This document shows, one piece after another, positions 1 to 12,200 of a stretch of 64,000 bases of DNA. The translations under genes were made by a program, and so were the position numbers. The number at the start of each line of letters is the position of its first letter. Position 1 is the first letter of the stretch. The notes under the pieces are model-generated. The model was given only the letters and a program-made list of their open reading frames with translations, did no database searches and was not told the DNA's origin. Origin of the DNA: Phoronis australis (lineage: Eukaryota; Phoronida; Phoronidae); the NCBI GenBank assembly GCA_002633005.1, contig NMRA01000126.1:667883-731882 (forward strand), read 5' to 3'.

Positions 1-196
1 TTACGCTACAGGTACCCCCTATCCCCAGGCTGGACCTCTACCCTCTAAGACACAAGCTTCAGACACTTTGCCAGACTTTCCTGAACTTCCAAGCGTGCCA
101 GACAGTGCGACCCCTAGTGGCAAGTCAGCTGGTGGAGAAGATGTTGATTTTGATGATTTGACGAAAAGATTTGAGGAATTAAAAAAGAAAAAGTAA
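1..196 (+). CDS. IST1: IST1 homologue, C-terminal end (partial)
   Basis: The frame opening at base 2 runs 64 codons to a TAA at 194-196. The peptide carries FPELPSVP and ends in VDFDDLTKRFEELKKK plus one Lys. This is the hallmark IST1 C-terminus: a Pro-rich linker, then the MIT-interacting motif that binds MIT domains of VPS4, LIP5/VTA1 and spastin. Family knowledge: IST1 is an ESCRT-III-like protein that regulates VPS4 recruitment in endosomal sorting and cytokinetic abscission. Only this tail is in the window; the ESCRT-III-like helical core lies to the left. The piece reads as a continuous final coding exon, although ACAG/GTACCC at 8-15 could be mistaken for a splice site. The gene converges with SEC63. 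Identification rests on the motif and is confident. Confidence 0.93.
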   Translation, partial: YATGTPYPQAGPLPSKTQASDTLPDFPELPSVPDSATPSGKSAGGEDVDFDDLTKRFEELKKKK

Positions 197-3100
197 ATTG
201 CGTTCATGTTTTTACAAAATTGTTGCAAAGAAGCGAAAAGTGATGGTTCTACAACACAATTTTTAGAGACCAATGATGAGCTTTTTGAAGTAATGTTGAG
301 CAGTCAAATGATGGGGTCCCTCTTGCTTACAGAGTGAATGTTTATCTATTATTCATATGTTTTAAGTGTATCTCTTTCACTTAAAAATTACTCGTTATTC
401 ATTAATCCATAAGTATGGCACCTATGCCAACCTCGGGGATTTTTAAGTACCTTCCTTGTAGAAAGTTTAATTCCTTATATCAGCTAAAGGGCACTTGTTG
501 TCAATCCTAGTCTCTCATAGCCTACAGTTGGCATTAGTGACCTTGCACTTGGCTTAGTCATGTTGCTGTTTGGCTGTCTATATTCATGCCAACTTACCAG
601 AACATGTAAATATTTACATTTGCATATTTGCGTGGGTGAATATTTTTACTTGGTTCCCTGTTATCATCTGACACTCTGCTCTGGAGTCAACGTGGGTGAT
701 ATTTATTGACGAATGATTGTTAGTCCTGTATGAAACATTACGCCAAAACTGTGAAGCCAGCTTCCTCGGTTTCACTACAAAAATGTTCCACTCACACCAA
801 AGCGAGAACTTTAACCTGGTTCAAAGGTCAGGTTATTGGTTTTACAGTTCATTAGAAAATGCATTTTGGGATTATTTTTGGATGGAATAGTGTTCTTAAA
901 GTTATTAGCTTGACCAAAACCTAAAACAACAAAAACCTTTTGTTTTTTTTGATTTTATTTCAAACAGCAATTCTCGCTGTTGTATGCCAGACTTTCGCTG
1001 AAATTTAGGCTTGTGACTTTACCAGTTAGACATGCATAAAAACTTTGTCATTAATAGAGGGAGATTAATTTCACCCAGCAGAGTGTTAGACTGCGACTGC
1101 GGACATTCGCTTATAATTTGACGCTGAGGCTGATCTCATAAAATCCCTTTTCTCACAGTGCCCCTTTCAAGGTTCTAACTTTTGGTGTCATTATTTTAAA
1201 AGCAGTTGTGAAAGTTTTAAATGTAGCGCAGTTGTGTATGAAAGGAATTCATTGGAAATGACCTCCAGTGGCTTAAACTGGGTACATGGGTTTTAACAGT
1301 TACACCTCTAAGTGTAAACGGATTCACCTAAGTAGTAATTAAGTGGCTCCCGTTCAGTAGGACCTCGCTAAAAAGCAAGACTGTGAGATTACGCGAGATA
1401 TTGCTGTGTATTTTAAATGAGAACTTGTGATTTTGGCTAGATTTTTACTACGTCCTAGCGTAGGTCCTAGCGTTACTGAACACACGCCTGCTGTTATTTG
1501 AACAGGAAATTGGTTTATGTATTTCACTGTCTAGTGCTTGTTGGTCTTTGAGCATGTTATTTAACACTTGATACACGTTATGTTCTTGTTAATCATTTAT
1601 TTAGAGCTTTGAGTTTTGTATAAAGCAAAAGTGTTCATTTTTATGCAAGGTACCCAAAATAGTTAAAAATAACTATTTCAGGAGATATGCACTATTTAAG
1701 CTCTGTTTCATGAAAAGTAACTTTAAGTCAGAAATTTGATCTTGCGCTCTCACATCACAGCCCATAAATAATTCATACAAATTATATTGTCTAGCAGTTA
1801 TGGGTATATTCTCAGACTTAATACTTTTGCTAAAATGGGATTCAGTCATATTTCAGAAGTAGTTGTGTGGAGAGTAAAACCAAATTTCTGGCTAGTCTCA
1901 AATCACTTTTGATGAAACTGGCCGCTGGGCAGCAAGTTGATCAGACTACTGCTTTTCTGTACAACATAATTATAAATGTAACTTGAGTAGTGTAAACAAA
2001 ACATTAATCGTAATAATGAAACACAAGTTGCATCATGAGAATGATTTGGATTGCATTTCTCGTTTTCTAGAACGCACATTGAGTATTTGCAGGTGGCTTC
2101 TGGTGTTCTAACTTGAGCATTTATGCCGTCTTCAGTTTAGTGGAATTTGAGCAGGGGGATAAATAAGCTTTGTATAATGTGATCTTTAAGAGTTTGATTA
2201 TGTTTTTGAAATTGGTATGGGCAATATGATTTCATCGGAAATACCAACCATAGTTTAGCCACATCAAAAGCTGTGGGAAACTTTGAAGGAAACTAGGCAA
2301 AAACTGTCGTCAGTAATCACTTGAAAATGCGGTAAGACTTTTTGCTGCAAGGTTTTGCAGATTTTTAATTAAATTTCATGATTTTTGAAAACCGTTTTCA
2401 GCTTCTTGTTTAGGAAATTTAGACGTATGCAGTAAAGATATTCTCACCATTGGATTACGATCATCATAAAAGGAGACAGCTGAATGGTGAATAGAGATGG
2501 GGTCTGGAACTTCTGAGATGTCAGAATTTGCCTGCCAATATCTTTGCACATTACTGTTTTCTGATAAATCTTTAACAGTATTGTGATCTGGTTATCAAAA
2601 TCTCCAATTTAGTGCAATGTTATATTTAGGTGTAAGTTGCAAACTTGAGTCAATTTCTACCAAGAACCTGAATTTTTGTTCTTACAGAGTTTATGCGGCG
2701 TGCGATACAGTAAATTGGCAAATAAGTGGTCTAAAATTTGAATTAAACTATTTAATTTTTATTTTTTATACTAAATACATCGAAATGAATCGGGATCTTT
2801 GACAAAAATCCCGAACTTGTTTGTCCTTGCACCGTCTACCAATAATCGTGAATTGTGTTTTTCAAGATATTTTTCTCCTAAGAGAATGAAGACACTTTGC
2901 ATCTAAACGTAACATATCATTTATAGCTGTTGTATTTGTGTTTGTACTCGTACCAAGTATTTTGACTGCAATGTTCACCCTGTGGTAACCTTTTTGACAG
3001 TTTTTGACTCTGACCCTGTTGTCTGAAATTGGCCCTAGCATGTATCAAAGGTGAAAAATGCTTCATAGGTAATAATTTGATCAAAATGAAATTCATCCAG

Positions 3101-3440
3101 TTATCTCCCCAACATATCCTTGTATATCCAGTAAATGAAAGTACCCCGGTACCCCAAACGTGACTGAGACAACCCTGGCAAGTCTTTGATGTGTTCAGTA
3201 ATAACTTGTCCCATTTATTCCTAGCTATTCAGTAGTGCCATGTACAGAGATCACAAGGCTGCAGCATTTTATGCGGTGTTTGGTAATGTGAAACTGGAAT
3301 TTTTGTGTAATGTGTAGAAAATAATTACCAATACAACTAATAACTGTTGTGGATACAATTCATTGCTGTATTACCTAATTATACCAACTTTTCGAAGTGC
3401 GTTTTACTTTCAAGCACTTGTAAATATTTTTCAATATAAG
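197..3440 (+). other. IST1 3' UTR and intergenic DNA
   Basis: This AT-rich stretch has no open frame of note and no splice-consistent exons on either strand. The start is presumably the IST1 3' UTR. I found no AATAAA between here and 3440; the first clear plus-strand one is near 5278, so the transcript end is unknown. The only recognisable structure is the MITE copy at 1352-1481. Confidence 0.6.
1352..1481 (+). mobile_element. MITE-like element with GTTCAGTA inverted ends, copy 1
   Basis: The 130-bp segment begins GTTCAGTAGGACCTCGCTA and ends AGCGTTACTGAAC, so its termini are inverted repeats of GTTCAGTA with a nearby GGACCT block that recurs inverted. A second copy lies in the opposite orientation at 32443-32580. 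The two share the internal blocks AAAGCAAGACT, GAGATTACG and GAGATATTGC, and near-identical text through TGATTTTG and CTAGATTTTT. It has no coding capacity. The superfamily is not assignable by eye. Confidence 0.75.
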
Positions 3441-4484
3441 ACAAGAGCAACGCAGAGCGTTGAAATGTGCCCACAATTGCACCGCATACGGTATCCTTCT
3501 AGGGTTGTTTATTGGTACCATAAAGTGGCCAGTAGAGGGCATATATGTAGTATGTTGTACTTTGCAAAATGGAAAGGCATGGTCCTTGTCTCCTCAATAG
3601 GCTAGGGGCAAAATGTTAGTGATCTTCCTAATACAAGCACATCCTATACATCAGTTGCTTAAAGCACCACAGAAACATAGAATTAAAAACAAATTTACCA
3701 ACATACGAGATTAGCACAGCATTAGAATGCCAGAAACAAATTTCTACTTGGAACTTTTCCTTCATAGTCACGAAGTAACACAAAGTATACACCTGAAGAC
3801 CTATGAAAATACAGAGGTCAATGTAAAATACTAAAATTGCCACTAGAGGCATACCGGTAGTCAGAATCATCCTAAAGTCGTCATCGTCCGTTGTCAACAT
3901 CACATAAATACACTTGCTAAATTAAGTAAAGATCCTGCAAACGGTTTGGGAGATACAGCCATGGGCGCAAAAAAACTGCCACTAGGAGGCGCCACAGTAA
4001 TCAAAGTCAAGGGAAATTCAGCGTCAACCGTCCTCTTCATAGTAAGAACATACATGCCAATTTTCACAATCATCCTTTGAGCGGTTTGGTTGATAGATGG
4101 ATGGACGCACAAAAACAGACTCGAAAACACTAAAAATGGCCACTAGGTGGCGCAAACTATGTTGAATCCATCTGAAAACGGCAGGATAGCGTCATCTCAC
4201 TAATAGGTGCCTACATACCAAATTTCATGAAAATCTGTTCAGGACATTTGAAGATACAAAGGTAAGCGTAAAAAACTAAAATTGCCACTAGGGGGCACGC
4301 CGGTAGTCGGATCCATCCGAAAGTTCGCATATGCCGTCCCATTCATGAATGGAACATATGTGCCAAATTTCATGAACGTATGTCAAAGGGTTTTGGAGAT
4401 AAAGCAGCGGACGCCGGACGGACGCCGCCCGGACGGACAGAGATGACGGCATAATGCGTCCACATATAAATATGTGGGCGCATA
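3441..4484 (+). mobile_element. Composite tandem-repeat element, young copy 1
   Basis: This is a full-looking copy of the dominant repeat family. The left end is ACAAGAGCAACGCAGAGCGT, with a perfect hairpin (CAACGC-AGA-GCGTTG, 3448-3462), then TGAAATGTGCCCAC. The interior is tandem 143-161 bp units, each with a GCCACTAG core (3839, 3978, 4139, 4284) followed by a conserved GCCAAATTTCATGAA-type block. The right end is a GC-rich GGACGG block, then TGCGTC and a 7-bp-stem hairpin (CCACATA-TAAA-TATGTGG, 4460-4477), then GCGCATA. TGCGCCCAC at the left (from sister copies) and GTGGGCGCA at the right form a short inverted repeat. It is nearly identical to 59415-60920 but one 450-bp higher-order unit shorter. 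There is no protein, so it is non-autonomous. The design resembles bivalve 'pearl' elements (inference). Confidence 0.8.
3529..4298 (+). promoter_or_regulatory. CTCF-consensus-like motif cluster (element copy 1)
   Basis: Motifs CCAGTAGAGGGCAT (3529-3542), CCACTAGGAGGCGC (3979-3992), CCACTAGGTGGCGC (4140-4153) and CCACTAGGGGGCAC (4285-4298) fit the degenerate CTCF core CCASYAGRKGGC. The second has one mismatch. With flanking bases the third reads TGGCCACTAGGTGGCGCAA, against the vertebrate position-matrix consensus TGGCCACCAGGGGGCGCTA. All lie on the plus strand at unit spacing. The match is seen directly. Binding in this organism is unproven, and the motif may serve the element rather than the host. 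Confidence 0.45.
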
Positions 4485-6253
4485 CAAAAACGATGCTATT
4501 GAAACAAGCACAGATCAAGTAAATTTAGAATCTTTATTCCCCCTTCATCAAATGACCAATATTGTTCAATATCATTTTTCCAACTCTAGCTGGTTAATGA
4601 ACTTTCGGCAAAAATATACATCAAATAATTTTACAAGACTCGCTCAACATGAATTGTGATGTTAAAAGGAGAAGTTTACTTTGTTAAATGTCTCCACAAA
4701 AACAGCGTTATGGAAAATTATGCTTTTTTGTTGGTATAGTTCACACGTTTAAAAAATCTGTCATCTAACCGCATGAAGTTCTATAAAGAACAGTGCAGTC
4801 AACCATTAAAATTGAAGAATGTCCCTAATGACGATTGGTTTTGTGCCAAATTGACACAATTTCTACCTGACAGTAGTTGCGAATTCAAGTTCTGGAAATA
4901 AAAATAATTCAGGTAAACCAGCAGAAAGCAGAAGCCGTGTTCAACATTCAACCACTTAGTACACAACTAGTTTCAATATGAGATGATGACCAAAGTGTTG
5001 TGACACACCCATTCTGCTTGCGGTCTATGCATGTTTCAACTTTAAAAGCAGCGTCGTCACCAAGCCTCTCGCTGAAGACAATGCACACATTTAAAGATTA
5101 TTTTATAGATTTTAAAAAGATTTTATTTCAGTTTTTGTCATCGGTAACTGTCGTGCATACATCGTAGGTCAACAAAGTCATACCAGATAAATACTGACAC
5201 ACCACCTGATGGTCATAGCCTGAATACAAGGGGAGGTTATCAAAGTGTTCAACTCAGACCCTCGCACTGTGCGACACAATAAAGTTAATGAAATGTAAAC
5301 ATTTAATCAATGAAAATGTATCTAACATCCACAAGTTTGTGTCATATTTATTCAAGGTTACCTTATTACACAAAAATATATTACAAATAAAAACATTAAG
5401 CGTACTTCGCTATGAGAGGTCTGGTTAATGAAATTGTGTGAATGAATGTGTCTTCTGTTCATAGGTCTCATAGGAACACTCACATGGCTGTTGGGAAATT
5501 CAAAATGAATCTTGAAACCAACGTTTCCATAAGATTTGGACGAGCACTAAGGGCCAGGTTTCAGCTCCCGTGAAACAAGGGATTGTTAGGCTGGTTCCAC
5601 AGCTCAATTGTCTAAAACGTGAGTGTATGTGGACATGGAGGTTACCATCACATCAGGGCTGCACAGCAATACTGAAGTATCGGTACATATCCAAAATAAT
5701 TAAAATATACCGGTGAGATACAGATAGCATAAGTCTCGTCTGTCTTAGGGCTATCTGACTTCATGAAATATATTCATTAATAACTTACATTTCCATCAGT
5801 TTAAAGTGGTTTCGTAAAAGGCACACCGTCTGTTTTGAGAACACAAGTTTGTTACGTAGTACATCTGCGAAAAGTACCCCAGGTTTGTTAATTAGATCTT
5901 GTCTTGTAACTTTTTCTCAATTAGGTCCTGAGTTGGGCATGACGCAGTAGTGTGATTAACCCAGTAGCATGCCGATTTTTGGAATTAAAGTAAAACACAT
6001 AAGTCGGATATGTTGAATTTTCAGTAAATCAGACAAAGTTGCTTGGTGTGAGTGTTCAGCAATTCAGCTAAGTTTTCACATTACTCGCATAAAACCTCTC
6101 TGTCCAGTTGGATCTGACTTGAGCGACTTTTACTGTATAAATGAAATGAAAAAATGCCAAAATTGGATAGTATCGATAATTCTTAAGAGTGTGCAGCCCT
6201 ACGTCAGATACACCTGACACTTGGTCACTCCGTTGAACATAGTAAAATCCCAA
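4485..6253. other. IST1-SEC63 convergent intergenic region and SEC63 3' UTR
   Basis: No protein-coding exon was found. The right half (about 5347-6253) is the likely 3' UTR of SEC63 on the minus strand, bounded by a candidate polyadenylation signal. The left half is AT-rich and carries a plus-strand AATAAA near 5278 that could end a long IST1 transcript. Confidence 0.5.
5347..5352 (-). promoter_or_regulatory. Candidate SEC63 poly(A) signal
   Basis: Minus-strand AATAAA (TTTATT on the plus strand) lies about 900 bp past the SEC63 stop codon and is the nearest canonical signal downstream. Further ones near 5124 and 4529 are alternatives. Confidence 0.4.
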
Positions 6254-9200
6254 CTAATCGTCTTCTGAGTCATCGGTGTAATCTGAGTCAGAGTCGTCTT
6301 GATCAAGGTCATGGTCATCCTCCTCATCAGACAGCTGTTCCCACTGTGGGTGACTCTCCACCTTTTTGGCTTCTTTCACTTCAAACTACAATAGAGCAAG
6401 TGGATTCCTTAAGGGCGATACAGCTGAATGATATATACTTCTTTAAAGCCAGACTGCATACCCTTGAGGACTAAAAATCTGCAACTTCAAACTTGCATAA
6501 AACAAGTTTCGAGATGGATTAACACAACAATTGTCTATTGAAGCCATTCTGGACATTGTGTGACTGTGAAAAAATAGAACCACTAACATTCCTCGTATTT
6601 AGAACAGAATTATTTCTTGTGCCAAAATCAAATTAAAACACCCCATTGAAATATACCCATATGCGCCACAAGGTGTCCAGCGATACAATTGTCAAGCACT
6701 TTTTCAACACTTTCCAACATCAACTGTTAAAAGAACTACTTTTAAAGGAGTGATATACCTGTAACTTCATTGAAAAACAACTTCTGACTTAGCCTATCAG
6801 TCTCATCTTGTTCCTTACTCAGATTATATGCAGTGCATTAACACTGAGGATACTCACAAGTGTGGTGCCAGTGATTAACATTAAATGAACCTGGTCTCAT
6901 AGCACAATCCTGAACGTTGCACACAGTTTCGAGAGACTGGTTGGCATAATAATCTTAAAATTATTTGATAACAGCAAGAACCACTTAAGCGCTCACCTTA
7001 ATGTTCTGGGACAGATCCATGTCCAGGTAGGAGTCTGAGCGTAAAAACACAGTGTATGTATACGTCCCGGGTTTGGCTGGAGCGGTGAACTTGAGGTCAA
7101 CCTACAAAACACCACGTATAACAGAGTATAGCTGCTCTATAGAAACTCGGGCACAACCAGGAGGGGAGGGGGGGAGGGGGGCGCCATAGTAGTCAGACTC
7201 ATCTGACAATCTAATAACGCCAGGTTTTCTTCAACACGAACACATCTGCCAAAATTCATGATGATCATTCAAGTGGTATGGCAAAGTGATGTGAACGGCT
7301 GAAATGGAGAATTACAATAAAAAGGCCATTAGGGGATGCACAATATGTTGAATGCGTCTGACACTGAAAAGGAGACGATGTCTCATTTATTACAAAAGTA
7401 TTTGCTAAATTCCAAAATCCAGCAAGGAACTTGGTAGATACAGAGGCAAAACAATGTAAAATAATAAAACTGTCACTAGGAGGCATAGCGGCAATCATAT
7501 CCGTCCAAAAGTCGACATCATCCGTTGTCACATTTGTCAATTTTTCTGAAGATCCTGCAAGGGTTTAGGAGACATCTGCAAACGCCAGACAGATGCTGGA
7601 CAGGGATGACGGCTATATGCACCCAAATTGCGTCTATATAGGTGCATAAAAATAACTGCAGTAATGCACTTAATGGATATATACCACCTTCTGGTGAGTA
7701 CAGATAAAACATTGAGTGTTCAGATAAGACATCAGTACACCACAGCAGTAGGTTAAAAGAGGTCAGGTTGACATTCAATGAATAGAGAGCCTTGCCAACA
7801 AGTCCTCTTTACTACAGCAGTTTAGCAAGCAACAAAAGATGCCTATGAGATCCATCCTGGCCATAGCATAATCTTGGAAAACCAGACACGTGAACACAAT
7901 TATTATTTCATGACTTGAACAATACCTTCAGATAAAATACTGGTTAACGGTACTCACCACTTGCATGTACATCCTACTATAATTGCGCACACTGTCGCTT
8001 AAACAAATACAGTGAAAAGGGAGAGTTAAAGCTGGCAGAGCACTAAGAGAAGTAGCTCACCTGCACCTCTGTCTTGAGTGTGCACACCTGAACAGGTGCA
8101 CTAATCAACATGTGCTGCCTACGGTCAGCCACGTAAAGCCACCACCACTCTTGTTTTACCTACAAAAGTCACACCAGTCCTGTACCAGTCCTGTACAATC
8201 ATGTCCCACATTTAAGGTAAGGAAGTACATTGTCAGTCGAATGGGAACTAAAAATGTCAGAAGTATTCTTAAAAGCTCTTATAAGTCTGTCTTTTGCCAA
8301 AAAGTTAACTTTTAATTTAGACTACTTTCAATAATAAAGTTGGTCTCAGATTAGAAAGGAATTTTGAGTCACAATTCCATGTTTCATGAAAAGTGACGTA
8401 AGATCGAAATTCAGGCAAACACAAAGTAGGTTTTCGGTCTTAACAATTTTGTGCAGCCAGCAAGTTTTGAAGAACTAGAAAATTCACAGTTTAGATAATT
8501 TCAAATAATGGTAAGATGTCTAAATCAAAAAATCCATTTCTTTGACAGAAGGCACGGTTTTATCGTTTCACCACGTACGTCAACACTGGTGTGCATTAAC
8601 TTATATGGGCCACTAACTAATGCGTGTAATGCAGTTCTTTTCCCTCAGTTTGATCGCTAGAGCATGCAGCTAATGGCTTTTTGAGAACCCATCAAGGTTA
8701 TTTTCTGTTCAGTGGCAAGAGACCTCTTTTACTATTGTAGGTCATCACTAAGACAATGTTTACCAAGACAACGAGCAAGATGGACAGACTAATTCACACA
8801 CTTCTCTAACCTAAAATTGAGTTAACATTTTTTCATTACCTAACTCCTACCAATAATATTTCTTAGTTTGACGTTTTAGTTACAAAATCGAGCACCCTGT
8901 GAAAACTATGGTGTGTCTCGAATGCAACATTAGTCTTGATAGACTTCACCTAATTACCCGTCTTTACGTTTCTGGGTCAACGTGATGCACCATATGCAAA
9001 GTTAAGCAACGTTAAGAGTGTATGCTAAGTGATCTCTTGTAGCTTTAACTGATTCACATGGACCACATAACAAAAGGTGACCTATTGACAGCCAAAGTTT
9101 CAAGACGACCAGTATAATGCAGTATGAGTTTCAACACTACAAGGATTTTATGTGAATGTAAAAAAAGCTTACTAAGTCTGACTCGGTGGCATTATGAAAA

Positions 9201-12200
9201 CTTAAATCTTTTGTTAGTTTCCTGATCCGCATGAATAATTTCCGTCTTACATTTTGGTAAAGGCACCAATGACTGGACAGTGTAAACATCATGGCAACAG
9301 ATCATCTACTTTGCTTGAATCTACTGCGACTGGCAGATAATTTGCCATGCTACCCAATGAAGCTACCTACAGGAGGTTTCTAAACTCCAAAATGAGAATT
9401 TCATGGCATATGACACCATGTCACTTACATCAGGAAAGTAGGGACAGTGCACTTGGTGTGTTTCCTTTGACTTGGCGTCCAGAATGTCTTTCTTCGTGTC
9501 CCTTTGTAGTTTCTTCCACTCATCTTCATCGTCATCATGAAGATCATCGTTCACCTCGCCCTCAGACGCAGAGTCGTCATTCTCAGACTCATCGTCAACA
9601 TCAACGTCATTGTCGTCATCATCATCATCAGCATCGTCATCGCTCACTTTATCTTTTTTTACTTTCTTCTTCAAATCACCACTAGCCTGCAGAGAAAGAA
9701 AAAATACACATAGCTCATATACAAATTCCGTGTCATGAACTGACAAATGTCTCCTTAATACACTTGCCAGCCATTTTAGAATATAAGCAAACCTGAGTTA
9801 CATAATTTATGTGCACTGGAGAAAATGCAGTTGAAAATATTATTTCCGCTTGCACATAAAATAAACACCAAAGCTAAATAAATCTTTAATTGCTTATGGC
9901 TACCATCCAACATGCAGTCTACAGAAAGTGGAGGATAAATGGATGAAAAACAGCAAGATGAACTTTCTTAAGTTCTTTGTCCATGAATTCTACTTGATAA
10001 AATATTTTTTTTAACACAGCAATGCAAATGCTTTAATTTTTCTACTACCATGATGTTCAATTAAATGCTCTTTAGCACATCCAATTATGTTAATGCCAAT
10101 GCTTTGCAGAAATCGAGAGTTTCATCTGAAAATTCTGATTTCTTCAGACCTGTATCCCAACACACAAGTTACAGCACAGACTAAACATCAGATTTACAAA
10201 GCTTTCAGTAAACAAGAGTAACGCAAAAGCTTTGATACGCACCCACAGTAGCAAACATTTCCACCTGAGTGGGCCACATTAGTGAACTTAAAATTGAATC
10301 AACTTCAAACCTGGCAAATACTGAGGCTAACGAAAAAATAAAACTTTTACTACGCACATAGCAGTAGTCAAAACTGTCAAAAGTCAATCTCATCCAAACG
10401 TAGAACCAAAAAATTAAAACTGTCACTGGGGGGCATAGTACAAGACGGGGTTTAAAAGTAGGTCAACAGTTCATTGTTATACGCACCACGTGCCAGGAAA
10501 CTGATATAAAACCAAACGAGAAACGAAGAGCTAAAATTGAGCAGGGAAACAGGGAAATGCCAAATTACCAATCAAATTAATGAATTTCGGAGAGGATCTA
10601 TCACTTTTAACAACTTGCTGCATTATTTATGAAGTCACAGGGCGTGCGGCGACTGGGACTTTGTGCATTCATTCTCAACAAGCAGAAGCACACTTCTCTC
10701 TGGATCCAAACTATGCTCAGCCTCCTTTTTCCCCCGACACCTTTCTATCCTATGTACCCATCGTTGGCTCAATATTATGGCGACTCGGTGAATGAAAGGA
10801 CCGTACATAAGGAACTGCTCTGTGCCTGGCGGGATATTCGACTTGAGTGACAGCTCTATAACATCTGACCTCCCATAAGTATAGTAAACAAATTTCTGCG
10901 CGGTTATGCAGATCCAAGGAGGTTCTGCTAAAATCTTTTTTTTTCTGGCTACATAATATAAATTTCGTTTTTGAAGTTCCCCAAGAATGGAGATGAGGTA
11001 TTTTGCTAGACATATGTAAAATATTGTAAAAACGGCCAATTTTTATGAATAAGGTCCATAAATATCCTTAAACTTTTTAGATGTCACACAGCCAGTAACC
11101 TCTGTTGTGAGCCCAGCTATATACTCACAACACTGTCTGCTTCACTGGGCTCTACTTTAGTACCCTGAACTGGTTTTCTCTGTACCACTTGTGACTTTGC
11201 TGCCGTCTTTTTCTTCTGTTTACCACTTTTTCCTTTCTTCTTTTTGTTCTTCTCCCAAACCTTTGGCTTCTTTTTATCCTCAACAGCCTACAAATAAAAC
11301 ACAAATAAGTGCAATATACCTATAGTCAGAACAATTGCCAAAATCTGTAACAGCATAACCAACCAACCAAATGAAATCACCCATGAGACAAGGCAAACTG
11401 TAGTAATCTCCAAGTACAGACACACACACACACACGCGCGCGCGCACGCGCACACACACACAGAGAGACACACACAGAGACACACACAAACACACACACA
11501 CAGAGACACACACAGAGACACACACAAACACACACACACACACACATGTCCCATGTGAAATATTTCTTGGGGTCAGAGGTTACGGTGGTGAGCTGTAAGT
11601 CATTCATGGAGTGTTGCAACAAAAAGATAGACATCCTATGCTGTGCGATGATTGGTTGGGGGTGTATGATAAATTTTCTGAAACAACTCGAATCAACACA
11701 ATAACTAACAGGAGCAATACAGAGTAATGACATGCTTCTCTTTAAGCAGACACAAACAGCAAGGGAACACATTATTTCAATCAATCTCACTAAAAGCAGG
11801 ACTAGTTTATGTGAAATTGCTCATCAGGGAGGCACAGGCGTCATTTTGAAAACTGGCACGTGCCAGCCTCTCCTTATTATCAATACCATTGAATCAGATG
11901 AATTTTACAACACAGAATCAATCTGTTTAGCAAATACGGTGGATATCCAAATACGGTGGATATCCAAAAATGAAAGTGATGTAAGAAGCGATACTGATAC
12001 TTGGAGGAATTGAAAATGATGTTAATAATGACAGTGATAAAGACAGTGTTGGATGACCTACTTGAAGATGATAACGATGAAAATCAGACATCATCATCAT
12101 CCTTGTAGTCGTCATCAAACATTATTGAAAATTGACTAAGAGACACACAGCTTATACCAAAAGAGTGCAGTCAACAAAAGAACAGTTGTCACAAAATCTT

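Noticed and set aside
3628-3903. 91-codon minus-strand hydrophobic frame, repeated at 59542-59811
   Set aside because: The same frame occurs in both young copies of the tandem-repeat element because the DNA is duplicated. It holds no domain, and older copies do not keep it open.
9347-9685. 112-codon plus-strand frame rich in His/Arg/Ser
   Set aside because: Antisense shadow of the SEC63 acidic exon; composition is explained by the (GAT)n-like coding strand.
11280-11790. Cys/Val-rich minus-strand frames of 87-137 codons
   Set aside because: Translations of the CA/GC microsatellite.
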